DNA of 64,000 bases, taken from assembly GCF_013277415.1 (NCBI RefSeq), contig NZ_VMMX01000005.1, positions 240,963-304,962 of the forward strand, read 5' to 3'. Source of the DNA: Streptococcus sp. 68. Its GTDB lineage: Bacteria; Bacillota; Bacilli; Lactobacillales; Streptococcaceae. The translations under genes were made by a program, and so were the position numbers. Below the pieces are notes generated by a model. It was not told the origin of the DNA, did not search any database, and saw only the letters and a program-made list of their open reading frames with translations. Below are positions 25,855 to 34,994 of the stretch, piece after piece; the first letter of the stretch is position 1; each line of letters opens with the position of its first letter.

Positions 25855-26050
25855 TAGAAACGCTGTGGTGTACGACTTCACACTTAAGTGTTGACCGACT
25901 ATTTTTTGTATTATTAGGGAAACAAAAGTCTTCTAACAGCATGTAGGCCGTCTCACACGGAAACAGCTTCAGTTAGAGCGAGTTGCCCACCTGCTTAATT
26001 GCGCGGGTTCAATACAAACCGTGAAGTTTCGGCACCAATACAGCTTTTTT
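25855..26050 (+). ncRNA. ssrS: 6S RNA
   Basis: About 190 nt between rarA and tRNA-Lys, with no reading frame. The ends pair (GCTGT 25862 with ACAGC 26040; GGTG with CACC) and a T-run follows. The middle is a long imperfect duplex with a central bubble (around TATTTTTTGTATTATTAGGG). Position beside rarA matches Firmicute 6S RNA genes. It binds housekeeping RNA polymerase by mimicking an open promoter. Confidence 0.85.
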
Positions 26051-26054
26051 CTTT

Positions 26055-26127
26055 GCCTCCTTAGCTCAGCTGGCAGAGCAGCGGACTCTTAATCCGTGGG
26101 TCACAGGTTCGATCCCTGTAGGGGGCA
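26055..26127 (+). tRNA. tRNA-Lys (anticodon CTT)
   Basis: A 73-nt cloverleaf: acceptor GCCTCCT/AGGGGGC, D arm AGCTCAGCTGGCAGAGC, anticodon stem GCGGA/TCCGT with loop CTCTTAA (anticodon CTT, reads AAG), T arm with GGTTCGATCC. CCA is not encoded. It starts five bases after the 6S RNA T-run. Confidence 0.95.
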
Positions 26128-26141
26128 TCTAAATCAACAGG

Positions 26142-26169
26142 AAAAAGCCTTAATTTCAAGGCTTTTTTT
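26142..26169 (+). terminator. Terminator after tRNA-Lys
   Basis: AAGCCTT-aattt-AAGGCTT style stem followed by seven Ts. Confidence 0.85.
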
Positions 26170-26359
26170 GCATATCTGTTCTACTTTTGGTCAACCAATG
26201 GATAGTAAAGATATAATTTTGTAAACACCCTTTCCAGACAGCTCTAATCTGATTGCACTTAAAATTTTAAAAAATTTAATACAAAAGTCTTGCTTTTCTT
26301 TTAATTTATGCTATACTTGTTCTTGTACCTGATGCAAGTTTGTCAAAAGAGGAGTTCAG

Positions 26360-26791
26360 ATGGATATAAAATTCTCAGTTGCTTTGCATATCTTAACAAT
26401 GATTAGTGAAAGCAAGGATACATTAAGTTCTCAAGCACTAGCTATTAGTGTTGGGACTAACGCTAGTTACATTCGAAAGGTGATTGCCTTATTGAAAAAT
26501 GCAGATTTGATTCATTCCCATCAAGGAAAAACAGGCTATCAACTCAGTAAGTCTCCAAAAAAAATGACATTACTAGAGATCTACTATGCTACTCAAGAAA
26601 TCAATCACATTAGTTTATTTCCTGTTCATCAAAATAGTAATCCCGATTGTCCCGTTGGAAAACATATCCAAGGAGCAGTTTCACCGCTTTTCGCTAGTGC
26701 CGAATCTCAATTAGAGAAGGAATTAACAAATCAAACTTTAGAAGATGTCATTGACAATCTATATAAACAAGCTAAACAAGTTCGAAACTGA
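26360..26791 (+). CDS. Rrf2-family transcriptional regulator (YwnA-like)
   Basis: 143 residues with the Rrf2 helix-turn-helix (SSQALAISVGTNASYIRKVI, residues 23-42) and wing (GKTGYQLSKSP). It has a single Cys (DCPVG, about residue 95) rather than the three-Cys cluster of Fe-S Rrf2 proteins, so it is of the YwnA/CymR-like or electrophile-sensing kind. Probably autoregulated; it precedes an operon of three oxidoreductase/hydrolase genes with a clear operator. Confidence 0.88.
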   Translation: MDIKFSVALHILTMISESKDTLSSQALAISVGTNASYIRKVIALLKNADLIHSHQGKTGYQLSKSPKKMTLLEIYYATQEINHISLFPVHQNSNPDCPVGKHIQGAVSPLFASAESQLEKELTNQTLEDVIDNLYKQAKQVRN

Positions 26792-26827
26792 TTTGATAGC
26801 AAGTCAGTTTTTACTGGAAACAGAATG

Positions 26828-26848
26828 TACCTGTATTAGATACAGGTA
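26828..26848 (+). promoter_or_regulatory. Operator before the Rrf2-linked redox operon
   Basis: TACCTGTA-ttaga-TACAGGTA is a perfect 8-bp inverted repeat 28 bases before the oxidoreductase ATG. TGTACCTG also occurs upstream of the regulator itself (about 26324), linking both promoters to the Rrf2 protein. Confidence 0.65.
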
Positions 26849-26875
26849 TATAAAATAAAAAGAAAAGAGAAGACA

Positions 26876-27880
26876 ATGAAAGCCGCACAACACACTACTT
26901 ATAACAAAAACAATATCACACTGAACATCACAGAAATCGCTAAACCAAGTATTACAGACAAACAAGTCTTGGTGAAAGTCACCGCAGCTGGTGTTAATCC
27001 TCTCGATAACATGATTTCTCGTGGTGAGGTCAAGATGATTGTTCCTTACAAACTTCCTCAAACTGCAGGTAACGAAGTGGTTGGAATCGTTGAAAGCATT
27101 GGCAAGCAAGTTGACAACTTTCAGGTAGGAGACCGTATCTTTGGCCGTCTGCCACTTGATCATATCGGCGCCTTTGCAGAATACCTAGCTGTCGATAGCC
27201 AAGCCTTAGCCAAGGTTCCAGACTATCTATCAGACGAGGAAGCTGCTGCTGTTCCGCTTACTGCATTGACTATCATGCAGGCTCTTGACCTCATGGGCTC
27301 TCAAGCTGGGAAAACGATCTTTATTTCTGGTGGTACTGGAGGTGTCGGTGGAATGGCCATTCCAATTGCCAAAGCCAAAGGATTGAAAGTCATCACAAAT
27401 GGAGCTGGAGATAGTGCTGAGCGTGTCTTGAAACTAAGAGCAGATAGATTTATCGATTACAAAACAGAGGATTATACAAAAACTGTTAGCCAGGTGGATT
27501 ATGTCCTCGATACTCTCGGTGGAGCTGAAACTGAAAAACAAATGTCTATCATGAAAAAAAGTGGACAGCTTGTTTCACTTCGTGCCATGCCAAACGGTAC
27601 CTTTGCCAAACGTATGAATCTACCAAAATGGAAACAAATTTTACTTGGACTAGCAGGTCACAAATTTGATAAAATGGCAGAAAAATATGGCGTCCACTAC
27701 CATTTTATCTTTGTAGAAAGCAATGGCACTCAATTACAAGAGGTAGCTGACCTTTTTAGTAAATTAGAAGTCAAACCCTCTATCGATAGAGTTTATCCAT
27801 TTGAAGAGGTAAATAGCGCCTTAGAAAAGGTAGCTAATGGTCGCTCACGTGGAAAAACAGTTCTCAGCTTTAAGAAATAA
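26876..27880 (+). CDS. NADP-dependent alcohol dehydrogenase-like / quinone oxidoreductase (MDR, zinc-free)
   Basis: 334 residues. GroES-like N-domain (AAGVNPLDNMISRGEV, residues about 37-52), then the Rossmann domain with FISGGTGGVGGMA (about residue 145). The Cys/His zinc ligands of alcohol dehydrogenases are absent, placing it with zeta-crystallin-type quinone reductases. First gene of an operon (14 bp to the hydrolase). Likely reduces quinones or enals under control of the Rrf2 regulator (inference). Confidence 0.88.
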   Translation: MKAAQHTTYNKNNITLNITEIAKPSITDKQVLVKVTAAGVNPLDNMISRGEVKMIVPYKLPQTAGNEVVGIVESIGKQVDNFQVGDRIFGRLPLDHIGAFAEYLAVDSQALAKVPDYLSDEEAAAVPLTALTIMQALDLMGSQAGKTIFISGGTGGVGGMAIPIAKAKGLKVITNGAGDSAERVLKLRADRFIDYKTEDYTKTVSQVDYVLDTLGGAETEKQMSIMKKSGQLVSLRAMPNGTFAKRMNLPKWKQILLGLAGHKFDKMAEKYGVHYHFIFVESNGTQLQEVADLFSKLEVKPSIDRVYPFEEVNSALEKVANGRSRGKTVLSFKK

Positions 27881-27893
27881 AAAGGAAAACACA

Positions 27894-28730
27894 ATGTCAT
27901 ATATTACAACAAAAAATCAATACATCACTGTCCAAGGAAACCAAATTGCCTATCGCGAACTCAGTAAAGGCAAATCAAAACTGCCTCTTCTGATGCTAGT
28001 CCATTTGGCAGCAACTCTAGATAACTGGGATCCTAAACTCTTAGACCTGATTGCTGAAAAACACCATGTCATTGTAGTCGATCTTCCTGGTGTTGGAGCC
28101 AGTCAAGGAAAAGTTGCTTCGACGATTCCTGGAATGGCTGAGCAGACAACTGACTTTGTAAAAGCGCTTGGTTACGATAAAATCAATCTTCTTGGCCTTT
28201 CTATGGGAGGTATGATTGCCCAAGAAATCATCCGAATAAATCCTACTCTAGTCAATCGTTTAATCTTGGCTGGAACAGGACCTCGAGGTGGAAAAGAGGT
28301 CGATAAGGTAACAGGGAAAACCTTTAACTATATGTTTAAAGCGGGACTCGAGCGCATCGATCCTAAACGCTATATCTTCTATAATCATGATGAACAAGGA
28401 AAGATTGAAGCTTTGAAAGTCCTAGGACGAATGGGGATGAGAACAAAGGAATTTGCGGATAAAGACATGAACCTATCAGGATTCCTAACTCAACTCAAAG
28501 CTATTAAACGTTGGGGGAAAGATTCGCAAGACGACCTAAAATTTATCATCCAACCAACCTTAATCGTCAACGGGGACAAGGATATGCAGGTTCCAACGGA
28601 AAATTCTTACGATATGCATGCAAAAATCGAAAATAGTAAGCTGATCATCTATCCAAATGCTGGTCACGGTTCAATCTTCCAATATGCAGACGAATTTTCA
28701 AAAGAACTACTGGCTTTCTTGGAGGACTAA
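27894..28730 (+). CDS. Alpha/beta-fold hydrolase
   Basis: 278 residues. Catalytic triad candidates: Ser in GLSMGG (about residue 100), Asp in NGDKDMQVP (about 226) and His in NAGHGS (about 255). Oxyanion region is LVHLAATLDNWD, with Leu-Ala where many relatives have Gly-Gly. The start at 27894 has AAAGGA upstream. Substrate unknown; co-transcribed with the oxidoreductase and SDR. Confidence 0.88.
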   Translation: MSYITTKNQYITVQGNQIAYRELSKGKSKLPLLMLVHLAATLDNWDPKLLDLIAEKHHVIVVDLPGVGASQGKVASTIPGMAEQTTDFVKALGYDKINLLGLSMGGMIAQEIIRINPTLVNRLILAGTGPRGGKEVDKVTGKTFNYMFKAGLERIDPKRYIFYNHDEQGKIEALKVLGRMGMRTKEFADKDMNLSGFLTQLKAIKRWGKDSQDDLKFIIQPTLIVNGDKDMQVPTENSYDMHAKIENSKLIIYPNAGHGSIFQYADEFSKELLAFLED

Positions 28731-28731
28731 T

Positions 28732-29610
28732 ATGGTCAAAACGATTCTGATTACAGGTGCTACTGACGGTATCGGTAAACATTTAGCAAAGAAATTGGCC
28801 AGTGAAGGGCATCATGTCATCCTCCATTGTCGAAATCCTCAAAAACTTGAACTAGCGCTTCAAGAGGTTCGGACCGTTTCCTTGAGAGGCAGAGTTTCTA
28901 GCTACCTTGCAGATTTTTCCAAATTAGACGATGTTTATCGATTTGTAGAGGAAATCAAGCGAGACTTTCAAAGTATTGATGTCTTGTTTAACAATGCAGG
29001 CCTATATGCTGGAAAAAAACGAAAAGCGAGTGCTAAAAATGTCGAATTGACCTTTATGTTATCTGTTCTGGTTCCCTATATTTTAACAACTGAGCTAAGT
29101 CCCTTGTTAGAAAAAGTTCCTGACGGCCGTGTCATTAATACTTCTTCCTATATGCATCATTTTGCCAAGGTCAAGGATTTAGACTTTGGATTTGAGAATA
29201 ACTATAATCCCGGATTGGCCTACAATAATTCCAAACTTTACACTATTTGGATGACACGCTATCTAGCCAGAGAGTTCTTTTTAAGTGGTTCAAGCATCAC
29301 CGTCAATTCTTACCATCCTGGCTTGATTTCAACCAATTTGGGGAATGATTCCAGTGTTGAAAAGACGAAAAAGTCTCTCTTCGGACGCTTGATGAAGTCA
29401 CTCTCTAAGAATTTAGACGAGGAAATTAAAACAGGCTACTACCTCACCTTATCAGAAGAAGTCACTTGTTTGACTGGCTACTATTTTGATGAGAAGAAAG
29501 TAAAATCTGTATCTGAAAAAGGATATACACTTGAAAAAGCTCAAGATTTAATCAATTACTGTAATGATAAAATTAAGTTGTTCAAACAGAAACATGTTGA
29601 GTTTGATTAA
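28732..29610 (+). CDS. Short-chain dehydrogenase/reductase (SDR)
   Basis: 292 residues. Cofactor motif TGATDGIGKHLA (about residues 8-19), NNAG near residue 86, and catalytic Tyr-x3-Lys as YNNSK (about residue 164-168) with the upstream Ser in NTSSYM. Resembles retinol-dehydrogenase-like classical SDRs. It starts 1 bp after the hydrolase stop with GGAGG overlapping it, so it is coupled. Third gene of the Rrf2-linked operon. Confidence 0.88.
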   Translation: MVKTILITGATDGIGKHLAKKLASEGHHVILHCRNPQKLELALQEVRTVSLRGRVSSYLADFSKLDDVYRFVEEIKRDFQSIDVLFNNAGLYAGKKRKASAKNVELTFMLSVLVPYILTTELSPLLEKVPDGRVINTSSYMHHFAKVKDLDFGFENNYNPGLAYNNSKLYTIWMTRYLAREFFLSGSSITVNSYHPGLISTNLGNDSSVEKTKKSLFGRLMKSLSKNLDEEIKTGYYLTLSEEVTCLTGYYFDEKKVKSVSEKGYTLEKAQDLINYCNDKIKLFKQKHVEFD

Positions 29611-29733
29611 AAATTTAATACAATAGAAAGACTGGACAGGAACTCAATTTCAGGAGAAAACGAAGTAAATCTTCCCACAATGAAAATGAAACATCTTAAA
29701 ATCTAATTTATTGCCAATAAAGGAGTTGGAAAT

Positions 29734-30477
29734 ATGAAACATATTATCATCATTGGGCACCCTAAACGAGAAAAGAAAACTCTATCTATCGAAAATAAGG
29801 AATATGAAATTAGTTTTGATGAATTTAAATCTGGGAAACACAATGAAGATCCCTTCATTTGGAATGATAATTTTCTTTATACATTTTGTCATACAAATGT
29901 TTCTCTAAGTAAAGATGTCAGAGAGTGGATTGAAACCAAAGAGGAAAAAGAGGAAGTTTATTTTGTATTTGTATCTAAAGCTAAGGATGAAAATAATAAG
30001 GAAATCTTGGAAATTGACACAATTATAAAAGCTAAAAAACTATACGAGTGGCCTGAAAAAGGGCAAAGAAACAAAGAAATACTTCCTGAAATCTTTAATC
30101 TCAAAATAAAGAATTACCACTTGCCAGATTGCTATGATGGTAATTTGACTGAACATAATAAAAAGAAACTTTATACTTGTATAGGTGATGAAACCGAGTC
30201 GTTTTTACCTATGAAAGAAAAAGGAGATTCTTTCAAACCATACTATTTCGATGAGAATATTGCTAATAAAATTCTGAGTTTAATAACTGTTGAAAACAAT
30301 CGGGCTTACTATGTAGCCAAAGAAACATCTCCTAGACTTCAAACCGATGAATCCAAAATTTTTAAAGAAATATCAAAGGAACTTTTTGATATTATAACAA
30401 ACTGTAAACAGGATAAAACTCTTCACTTAACTGGGAAACTATTAAAAGATTTAGATATGAATCATCGAAAAAAATAA
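29734..30477 (+). CDS. Hypothetical protein, AT-rich orphan
   Basis: 247 residues, lysine- and glutamate-rich, no signal peptide or membrane helix. It begins MKHIIIIGHPKREKKTL and carries DPFIWNDNFLYTFCHTNV and EVYFVFVSKAKDENNKEI, which looks like a compact alpha/beta or PUA/ASCH-like core, but I recognise no family. RBS AAAGGAG is nine bases before the ATG. Visibly more A+T-rich than its neighbours and standing alone after the SDR operon, so probably acquired. A defence or nucleotide-related role would be speculation. Confidence 0.75.
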   Translation: MKHIIIIGHPKREKKTLSIENKEYEISFDEFKSGKHNEDPFIWNDNFLYTFCHTNVSLSKDVREWIETKEEKEEVYFVFVSKAKDENNKEILEIDTIIKAKKLYEWPEKGQRNKEILPEIFNLKIKNYHLPDCYDGNLTEHNKKKLYTCIGDETESFLPMKEKGDSFKPYYFDENIANKILSLITVENNRAYYVAKETSPRLQTDESKIFKEISKELFDIITNCKQDKTLHLTGKLLKDLDMNHRKK

Positions 30478-30514
30478 CTAAACAATTAGACTAGACAAAA
30501 TGGCTTTTTTGCTC

Positions 30515-30970
30515 CTATCTCCCCTTTTTCATGATGTATTTTCGTACAGGTGCTTCAACCATTTGAACGATTTCAAATCCTTCTTTTTGGTAAAGATTTT
30601 GAGCTCTTTGATTTGCCTCGAAGACATTTAGAGAAATACTATCTATATCTCCATTTTCAAAGGTCAAACTAACAAATTTCCTTAAAGCCTGCCTACCTAA
30701 GCCTTGCCCCTGTTTCTGGGGGTTGATAAAAAATCTTCCAATATGAAGATTGCTGTCTTCTAGCCTAATTTTCTGGATAAGACCGACAAACTCTTGTCCA
30801 TCAAAGATAGAAAAGATTCCTTCCAAATCTTGCAAAGCTTGAATTGTCAAGGGAAAAGGAATCATTGTTCCCATCCATTGCTCTTGAAAGGATTTGCCAA
30901 GGGAGTTGGACCATTGGCATACGAGCTGAGCGTTTTCTGTATTCACCTTTTCTTCAAAACGAATTGTCAT
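30515..30970 (-). CDS. GNAT family N-acetyltransferase
   Basis: 151 residues with the acetyl-CoA motif QKQGQGLGRQAL (about residue 85-96) and the C-terminal NQRAQNLYQKEGFE segment typical of GNATs. Substrate unknown. Divergent from the prepilin peptidase with a 69-bp gap. Confidence 0.88.
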   Translation of the reverse strand: MTIRFEEKVNTENAQLVCQWSNSLGKSFQEQWMGTMIPFPLTIQALQDLEGIFSIFDGQEFVGLIQKIRLEDSNLHIGRFFINPQKQGQGLGRQALRKFVSLTFENGDIDSISLNVFEANQRAQNLYQKEGFEIVQMVEAPVRKYIMKKGR

Positions 30971-31024
30971 CTTGACCTCACTATCTTATCTATTTTTCTC
31001 CATTATACTACTTCTCCCATTTTT

Positions 31025-31032
31025 TACGAATA
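31025..31032 (+). promoter_or_regulatory. Late-competence cin-box (ComX/SigX promoter)
   Basis: Exact TACGAATA preceded by a T-rich tract, the signature recognised by the alternative sigma factor ComX. It is only seven bases before the ATG of the prepilin peptidase, so the transcript would have an extremely short or no leader. Confidence 0.85.
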
Positions 31033-31039
31033 GATAAAT

Positions 31040-31699
31040 ATGATTGATATTTATTTTTTTCTTGTCGGGAGCATTCTCGCTTCCTTTCTTGGTTTGGTCA
31101 TTGACCGTTTTCCAGAGCAATCCATTATAAGCCCTGCTAGTCACTGCGATTCCTGTCAGACTCGCTTGCATCCCTTAGATTTGATTCCAATTCTCTCGCA
31201 GGTCTTTCATCTCTTTCGCTGTCGCTACTGCAAGGCTCCTTATCCTGTCTGGTATGCCCTTTTGGAACTAGGCTTAGGTCTCCTATTTCTATCTTACTCT
31301 TGGGGCTTCCTTTCCTTGGGACAAGTCATCCTAATCACTACTGGTTTAACCTTGGGCATCTACGACTTTCGCCATCAGGAATATCCTCTACTGGTCTGGA
31401 TGACTTTCCACCTAATCCTAATAGCCTGCTCTGGCTGGAATCTGGTCATGGTCTTCTTCCTTGTCCTTGGAATTGTGGCTCATTTTATCGATATCCGCAT
31501 GGGTGCAGGGGATTTCCTCTTTTTAGCTTCTTGTGCTCTCGTCTTTAGTGCAACCGAATTACTCATCTTGATTCAGTTTGCTTCTGCGACAGGGATTCTA
31601 GCCTTTCTCCTACAAAAGAAAAAGGAAAGACTTCCTTTCGTACCTTTCCTCTTACTTGCTGCTTGTGTGATTATTTTTGGTAAGCTACTGCTTGTTTGA
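31040..31699 (+). CDS. Prepilin peptidase (type IV leader peptidase) for the competence pilus
   Basis: 219 residues, A24 aspartic membrane peptidase; cleaves and methylates prepilins of the transformation pilus. Zinc-type cysteine pairs CDSCQ and CRYCK flank residues 36-66. Two catalytic Asp are in [11 protein letters not shown] (about residue 112) and GAGDFLF (about residue 155). About seven membrane segments. Known as PilD, CilC or ComC depending on author. Its last 29 bases overlap the end of the converging trpA. Confidence 0.93.
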   Translation: MIDIYFFLVGSILASFLGLVIDRFPEQSIISPASHCDSCQTRLHPLDLIPILSQVFHLFRCRYCKAPYPVWYALLELGLGLLFLSYSWGFLSLGQVILITTGLTLGIYDFRHQEYPLLVWMTFHLILIACSGWNLVMVFFLVLGIVAHFIDIRMGAGDFLFLASCALVFSATELLILIQFASATGILAFLLQKKKERLPFVPFLLLAACVIIFGKLLLV

Positions 31700-32447
31700 T
31701 AAAGTCCTCAATCGGCTCTCCTTGGTGGAGAGCTTTTACAATTTTCGAACCAACGATAACACCATCTGATACCGCATTGAAGCGTTCTACATCGGCTTGA
31801 CTAGATACGCCAAATCCTGTCAAGACTGGAATGTCGGCTACTTGATGCAATTGTGCCAAGTGCTTGTCCAAGTCTGCACGGTAATTGCCTGATTTTCCTG
31901 TCACTCCATTGATGGCAACGGCATAGACAAAGCCTTCTGCTCCTTTAATCAACTCTTTCTGACGCTCAATCCCTGTGGTCAAGCTTACTAAAGGAATCAA
32001 AGCTATGTCTGTATCTGCCAAAAATGGTTCTACAAAGTTGGCATGCTCATGAGGTAGGTCTGGAATAATCAAGCCCTTAACCGCTGTATCTGCCAAATCT
32101 TTGACAAAGTTCTCCACACCGTACTGAAAGAGGGGGTTGAAGTAGGTCATGATGACCAGCGGAACCTCTGTTTCAATGGTTTTCAAGGTTTCAACCAAAG
32201 CTTGTGTCGAGGTCCCGTGGGCTAGACTACGCAAACCAGCTTCTTCGATAACAGGTCCATCTGCGACAGGATCTGAAAAGGGAATACCCACTTCAATAGC
32301 CGAAACACCCAAATCTTCTAAAAAGTGGATTGTTTCAGCTAGACCATCCAAACCTTTCTCATGGTCTCCAGCCATGATATAGGGAACGAAAATTCCTTTT
32401 CCAGTTGCTTTAATAGCATTTAATTTTTCTGTTAGTGTCTTAGGCAT
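31671..32447 (-). CDS. trpA: Tryptophan synthase alpha subunit
   Basis: 258 residues, TIM barrel; cleaves indole-3-glycerol phosphate. Catalytic Glu and Asp are in [14 protein letters not shown] (about residues 52-65), and phosphate binding is at GFGVSS and GVIVGSK. The start at 32447 (MPKTLTEKL) has GGAGAAG upstream and overlaps trpB by 8 bp. Last gene of trpEGDCFBA. The 3' end overlaps the converging prepilin peptidase gene. Confidence 0.96.
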   Translation of the reverse strand: MPKTLTEKLNAIKATGKGIFVPYIMAGDHEKGLDGLAETIHFLEDLGVSAIEVGIPFSDPVADGPVIEEAGLRSLAHGTSTQALVETLKTIETEVPLVIMTYFNPLFQYGVENFVKDLADTAVKGLIIPDLPHEHANFVEPFLADTDIALIPLVSLTTGIERQKELIKGAEGFVYAVAINGVTGKSGNYRADLDKHLAQLHQVADIPVLTGFGVSSQADVERFNAVSDGVIVGSKIVKALHQGEPIEDFIKQAVAYQK

Positions 32448-33663
32448 GAGCTTCTCCCTTCTTTGCTGCATCTGCTTCCAAGCGGTCTTTGACTTGAACC
32501 ACATCCTTGTCCCCACGACCTGATAGGCAGACAATCATGGATTTGTCTGGTCCAAGTTCTTTGGCCAATTTCACTGCAAAAGCGATAGCATGGCTAGATT
32601 CCAAGGCTGGGATAATCCCTTCCACACGAGACAAGAGTTGGAATCCTTCCAAAGCTTCTTCGTCTGTCACAGGGACATAGCTGGCACGTTTGATATCGTG
32701 GTAGTGAGAATGTTCTGGACCGATACCAGGATAGTCCAATCCTGCTGAGATAGAGAAGGCTTCAAGAATTTGACCATGGGCATCTTGGAGCACATCCATG
32801 AGGGAACCGTGAAGGACACCCGGACGACCCTTAGTCAAAGTCGCTGCGTGATGCTCTGTATCCACACCAAGTCCTGCTGCTTCAGCCCCATACATAGCTA
32901 CTGACTCATCTTCTACAAAGGGATGGAAGAGACCGATGGCATTTGAACCACCACCAACACAGGCTACTAGGGCATCTGGTAAATCTTGACCTGTTAAGTC
33001 ACGGTACTGTTGTTTAGCTTCTCTACCGATGACACTTTGGAAGTCACGAACGATTTCTGGGAATGGATGAGGCCCCAAGGCAGAACCAAGGATATAGTGG
33101 GTATCATCGATATTAGCTACCCATGAACGAAGAGCTGCATTGACCGCATCCTTGAGCACGCGCGAACCGTCTGTCACTGCCTCAACCTTGGCTCCCAAAA
33201 GCTCCATACGGAAGACATTGAGGGCTTGGCGTTTGACATCTTCCTCACCCATATAGATAGTACATTCCATGTTAAAGAGGGCTGCAGCAGTTGCAGTTGC
33301 TACACCGTGCTGACCAGCACCTGTTTCAGCAATAATTTTCTTTTTACCCATGCGTTTGGCAAGCAAAACTTGTCCTAAGGCATTGTTAATCTTGTGGGCC
33401 CCTGTATGGTTGAGGTCTTCACGTTTGAGATAAATCTTGGCTCCGCCAATATGCTGGGTCAAGTTTTTTGCGTAGTAAAGAGGAGTTTCACGCCCCACAT
33501 ACTGGCGTAAGAGTTGGTTTAATTCCTCTTGGAAACTTGGGTCTGCCTGACTTTCACGGTAGGCCTTCTCCAACTCTAAAACTGCTGTCATCAATGTTTC
33601 TGGGACGAAACGTCCACCGAATTTTCCGTAAAATCCATCTTTATTTGGTTCTTGATATGCCAT
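32440..33663 (-). CDS. trpB: Tryptophan synthase beta subunit
   Basis: 407 residues, PLP enzyme joining indole and serine. The PLP lysine is in [13 protein letters not shown] (about residue 92), the phosphate loop is [10 protein letters not shown] (about residue 236), and the C-terminus has [13 protein letters not shown]. TrpB1 type with the N-terminal [10 protein letters not shown]. Overlaps trpF by 23 bp. A second, truncated trpB-like tail exists at 38530. Confidence 0.97.
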   Translation of the reverse strand: MAYQEPNKDGFYGKFGGRFVPETLMTAVLELEKAYRESQADPSFQEELNQLLRQYVGRETPLYYAKNLTQHIGGAKIYLKREDLNHTGAHKINNALGQVLLAKRMGKKKIIAETGAGQHGVATATAAALFNMECTIYMGEEDVKRQALNVFRMELLGAKVEAVTDGSRVLKDAVNAALRSWVANIDDTHYILGSALGPHPFPEIVRDFQSVIGREAKQQYRDLTGQDLPDALVACVGGGSNAIGLFHPFVEDESVAMYGAEAAGLGVDTEHHAATLTKGRPGVLHGSLMDVLQDAHGQILEAFSISAGLDYPGIGPEHSHYHDIKRASYVPVTDEEALEGFQLLSRVEGIIPALESSHAIAFAVKLAKELGPDKSMIVCLSGRGDKDVVQVKDRLEADAAKKGEAHA

Positions 33664-34240
33664 TCTTTACCCTCTCTATAAATCTTCTAATCTTTTCATG
33701 ATCTTTTTGTCCGTCTGTCTCCACTCCGCTTGATACATCTACTGCATAGGGAGTAAAGTGTTGAATTGCTTGTACTACATTGTCTTCCTTAAGCCCACCT
33801 GCGATAAAGAAGGGCTGAGTTAGTCCAATCGTATCCAGTTGAGCCCAGTCAAAGGTCTGGCCACTCCCAGCCACAGGGGCATCAAAGAGTAGATAGTCTG
33901 CCTGAGAATTGGGCGCATGACCATTTCCATCCACCTGCACCGCCTGAATGCTGGCACAAGGCAAATTCTCAAATAAATCATCTGCCACCTGACCGTGAAC
34001 TTGAACCAAGTCCAAGCCAACTTTGTCAATGACTTCTAGCAGTTCTGCACGACTTGGTGAAACAAATACACCAACCTTTTTGACATCTGTAGGAATAATC
34101 TTTGCCAGCTCAGCAGCCTGATCCAAGGTCACCTGTCTTTTACTAGGTGCGAAGACAAAACCGATGTAGTCGGCTCCTGCTGAAACGGCTGTTTCCACTG
34201 CTTCTTTGGTCGATAATCCGCAAATTTTAACCTTTGTCAA
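33641..34240 (-). CDS. trpF: Phosphoribosylanthranilate isomerase
   Basis: 199 residues, TIM barrel. The catalytic Cys is in KICGLST (residue 7), the catalytic Asp in [16 protein letters not shown] (about residue 126), and phosphate binding in [12 protein letters not shown]. Short but within range for TrpF. Overlaps trpC by 14 bp. Confidence 0.95.
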   Translation of the reverse strand: MTKVKICGLSTKEAVETAVSAGADYIGFVFAPSKRQVTLDQAAELAKIIPTDVKKVGVFVSPSRAELLEVIDKVGLDLVQVHGQVADDLFENLPCASIQAVQVDGNGHAPNSQADYLLFDAPVAGSGQTFDWAQLDTIGLTQPFFIAGGLKEDNVVQAIQHFTPYAVDVSSGVETDGQKDHEKIRRFIERVKNGISRTK

Positions 34241-34994
34241 TCTGCAACTCCTTGATTCTCTGGGCTACATCTTCTGCCTGCATAAGGGCTGTCCCAACTA
34301 AAATTCCGTTAAAATATGGTGCTACTCGTTCCGCATCCTGCCCTGTGAAAATAGCCGATTCAGAAATGTACAAGCAATCATCTTTGAAATGTTTAGCCAA
34401 GTCCACACTGATCTGCAAGTCAACTTCAAAGGTGGTCAAGTTGCGGTTATTGACCCCGATAATTTGAGCTCCAAGGAGGTGAGCTACCTCTAGTTCAGCT
34501 AGATTGTGGGTTTCCACCAAGACTTCCAGACCAAGCTCTGTCGCATAGTCATAAAGTTCCTTGAGACGTTCTTCTGACAAGGCCGCGACGATGAGCAAGA
34601 TAACTGTCGCACCCGCATTACGAGCTCGGATGATTTGCTTTTCATCGATGATAAAGTCCTTGTTGAGCGTTGGAATCTGTACCTGACTGGAAATCTCCCG
34701 CAGATAATCCAAATGCCCTTTAAAGAAAACTTCATCTGTCAGAACAGAAATCATCACTGCTCCGTTCGCTTCATAAGTCTGGGCCTGTTGCACAATATCC
34801 ACATCGAGATTGATATCTCCCAGACTAGGGCTAGCCTTCTTAACTTCAGCGATTACCTGTAAACGATCCTGGTGATTCTTCAAAAATTCTGCCAAACGAT
34901 AGGTCTGGCGCAGGGGCTGGATTTGCTCCAGCTCCATCTGCTCAACCTCACGCGCTTTCTGCTCCAAAATTCGTGCTAAAAATTCCTGACTCAT
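34227..34994 (-). CDS. trpC: Indole-3-glycerol phosphate synthase
   Basis: 255 residues, TIM barrel. Catalytic Lys/Glu positions are visible in [11 protein letters not shown] (about residue 49-59), [20 protein letters not shown] and VLVETHN; GVNNRNL and SESAIF complete the signature. Overlaps trpD by 4 bp. Confidence 0.96.
   Translation of the reverse strand: MSQEFLARILEQKAREVEQMELEQIQPLRQTYRLAEFLKNHQDRLQVIAEVKKASPSLGDINLDVDIVQQAQTYEANGAVMISVLTDEVFFKGHLDYLREISSQVQIPTLNKDFIIDEKQIIRARNAGATVILLIVAALSEERLKELYDYATELGLEVLVETHNLAELEVAHLLGAQIIGVNNRNLTTFEVDLQISVDLAKHFKDDCLYISESAIFTGQDAERVAPYFNGILVGTALMQAEDVAQRIKELQIDKG

Noticed and set aside
26804..27163. A minus-strand open frame at the start of the Rrf2-linked operon
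   Set aside because: It overlaps the oxidoreductase gene and its operator and shows no domain.
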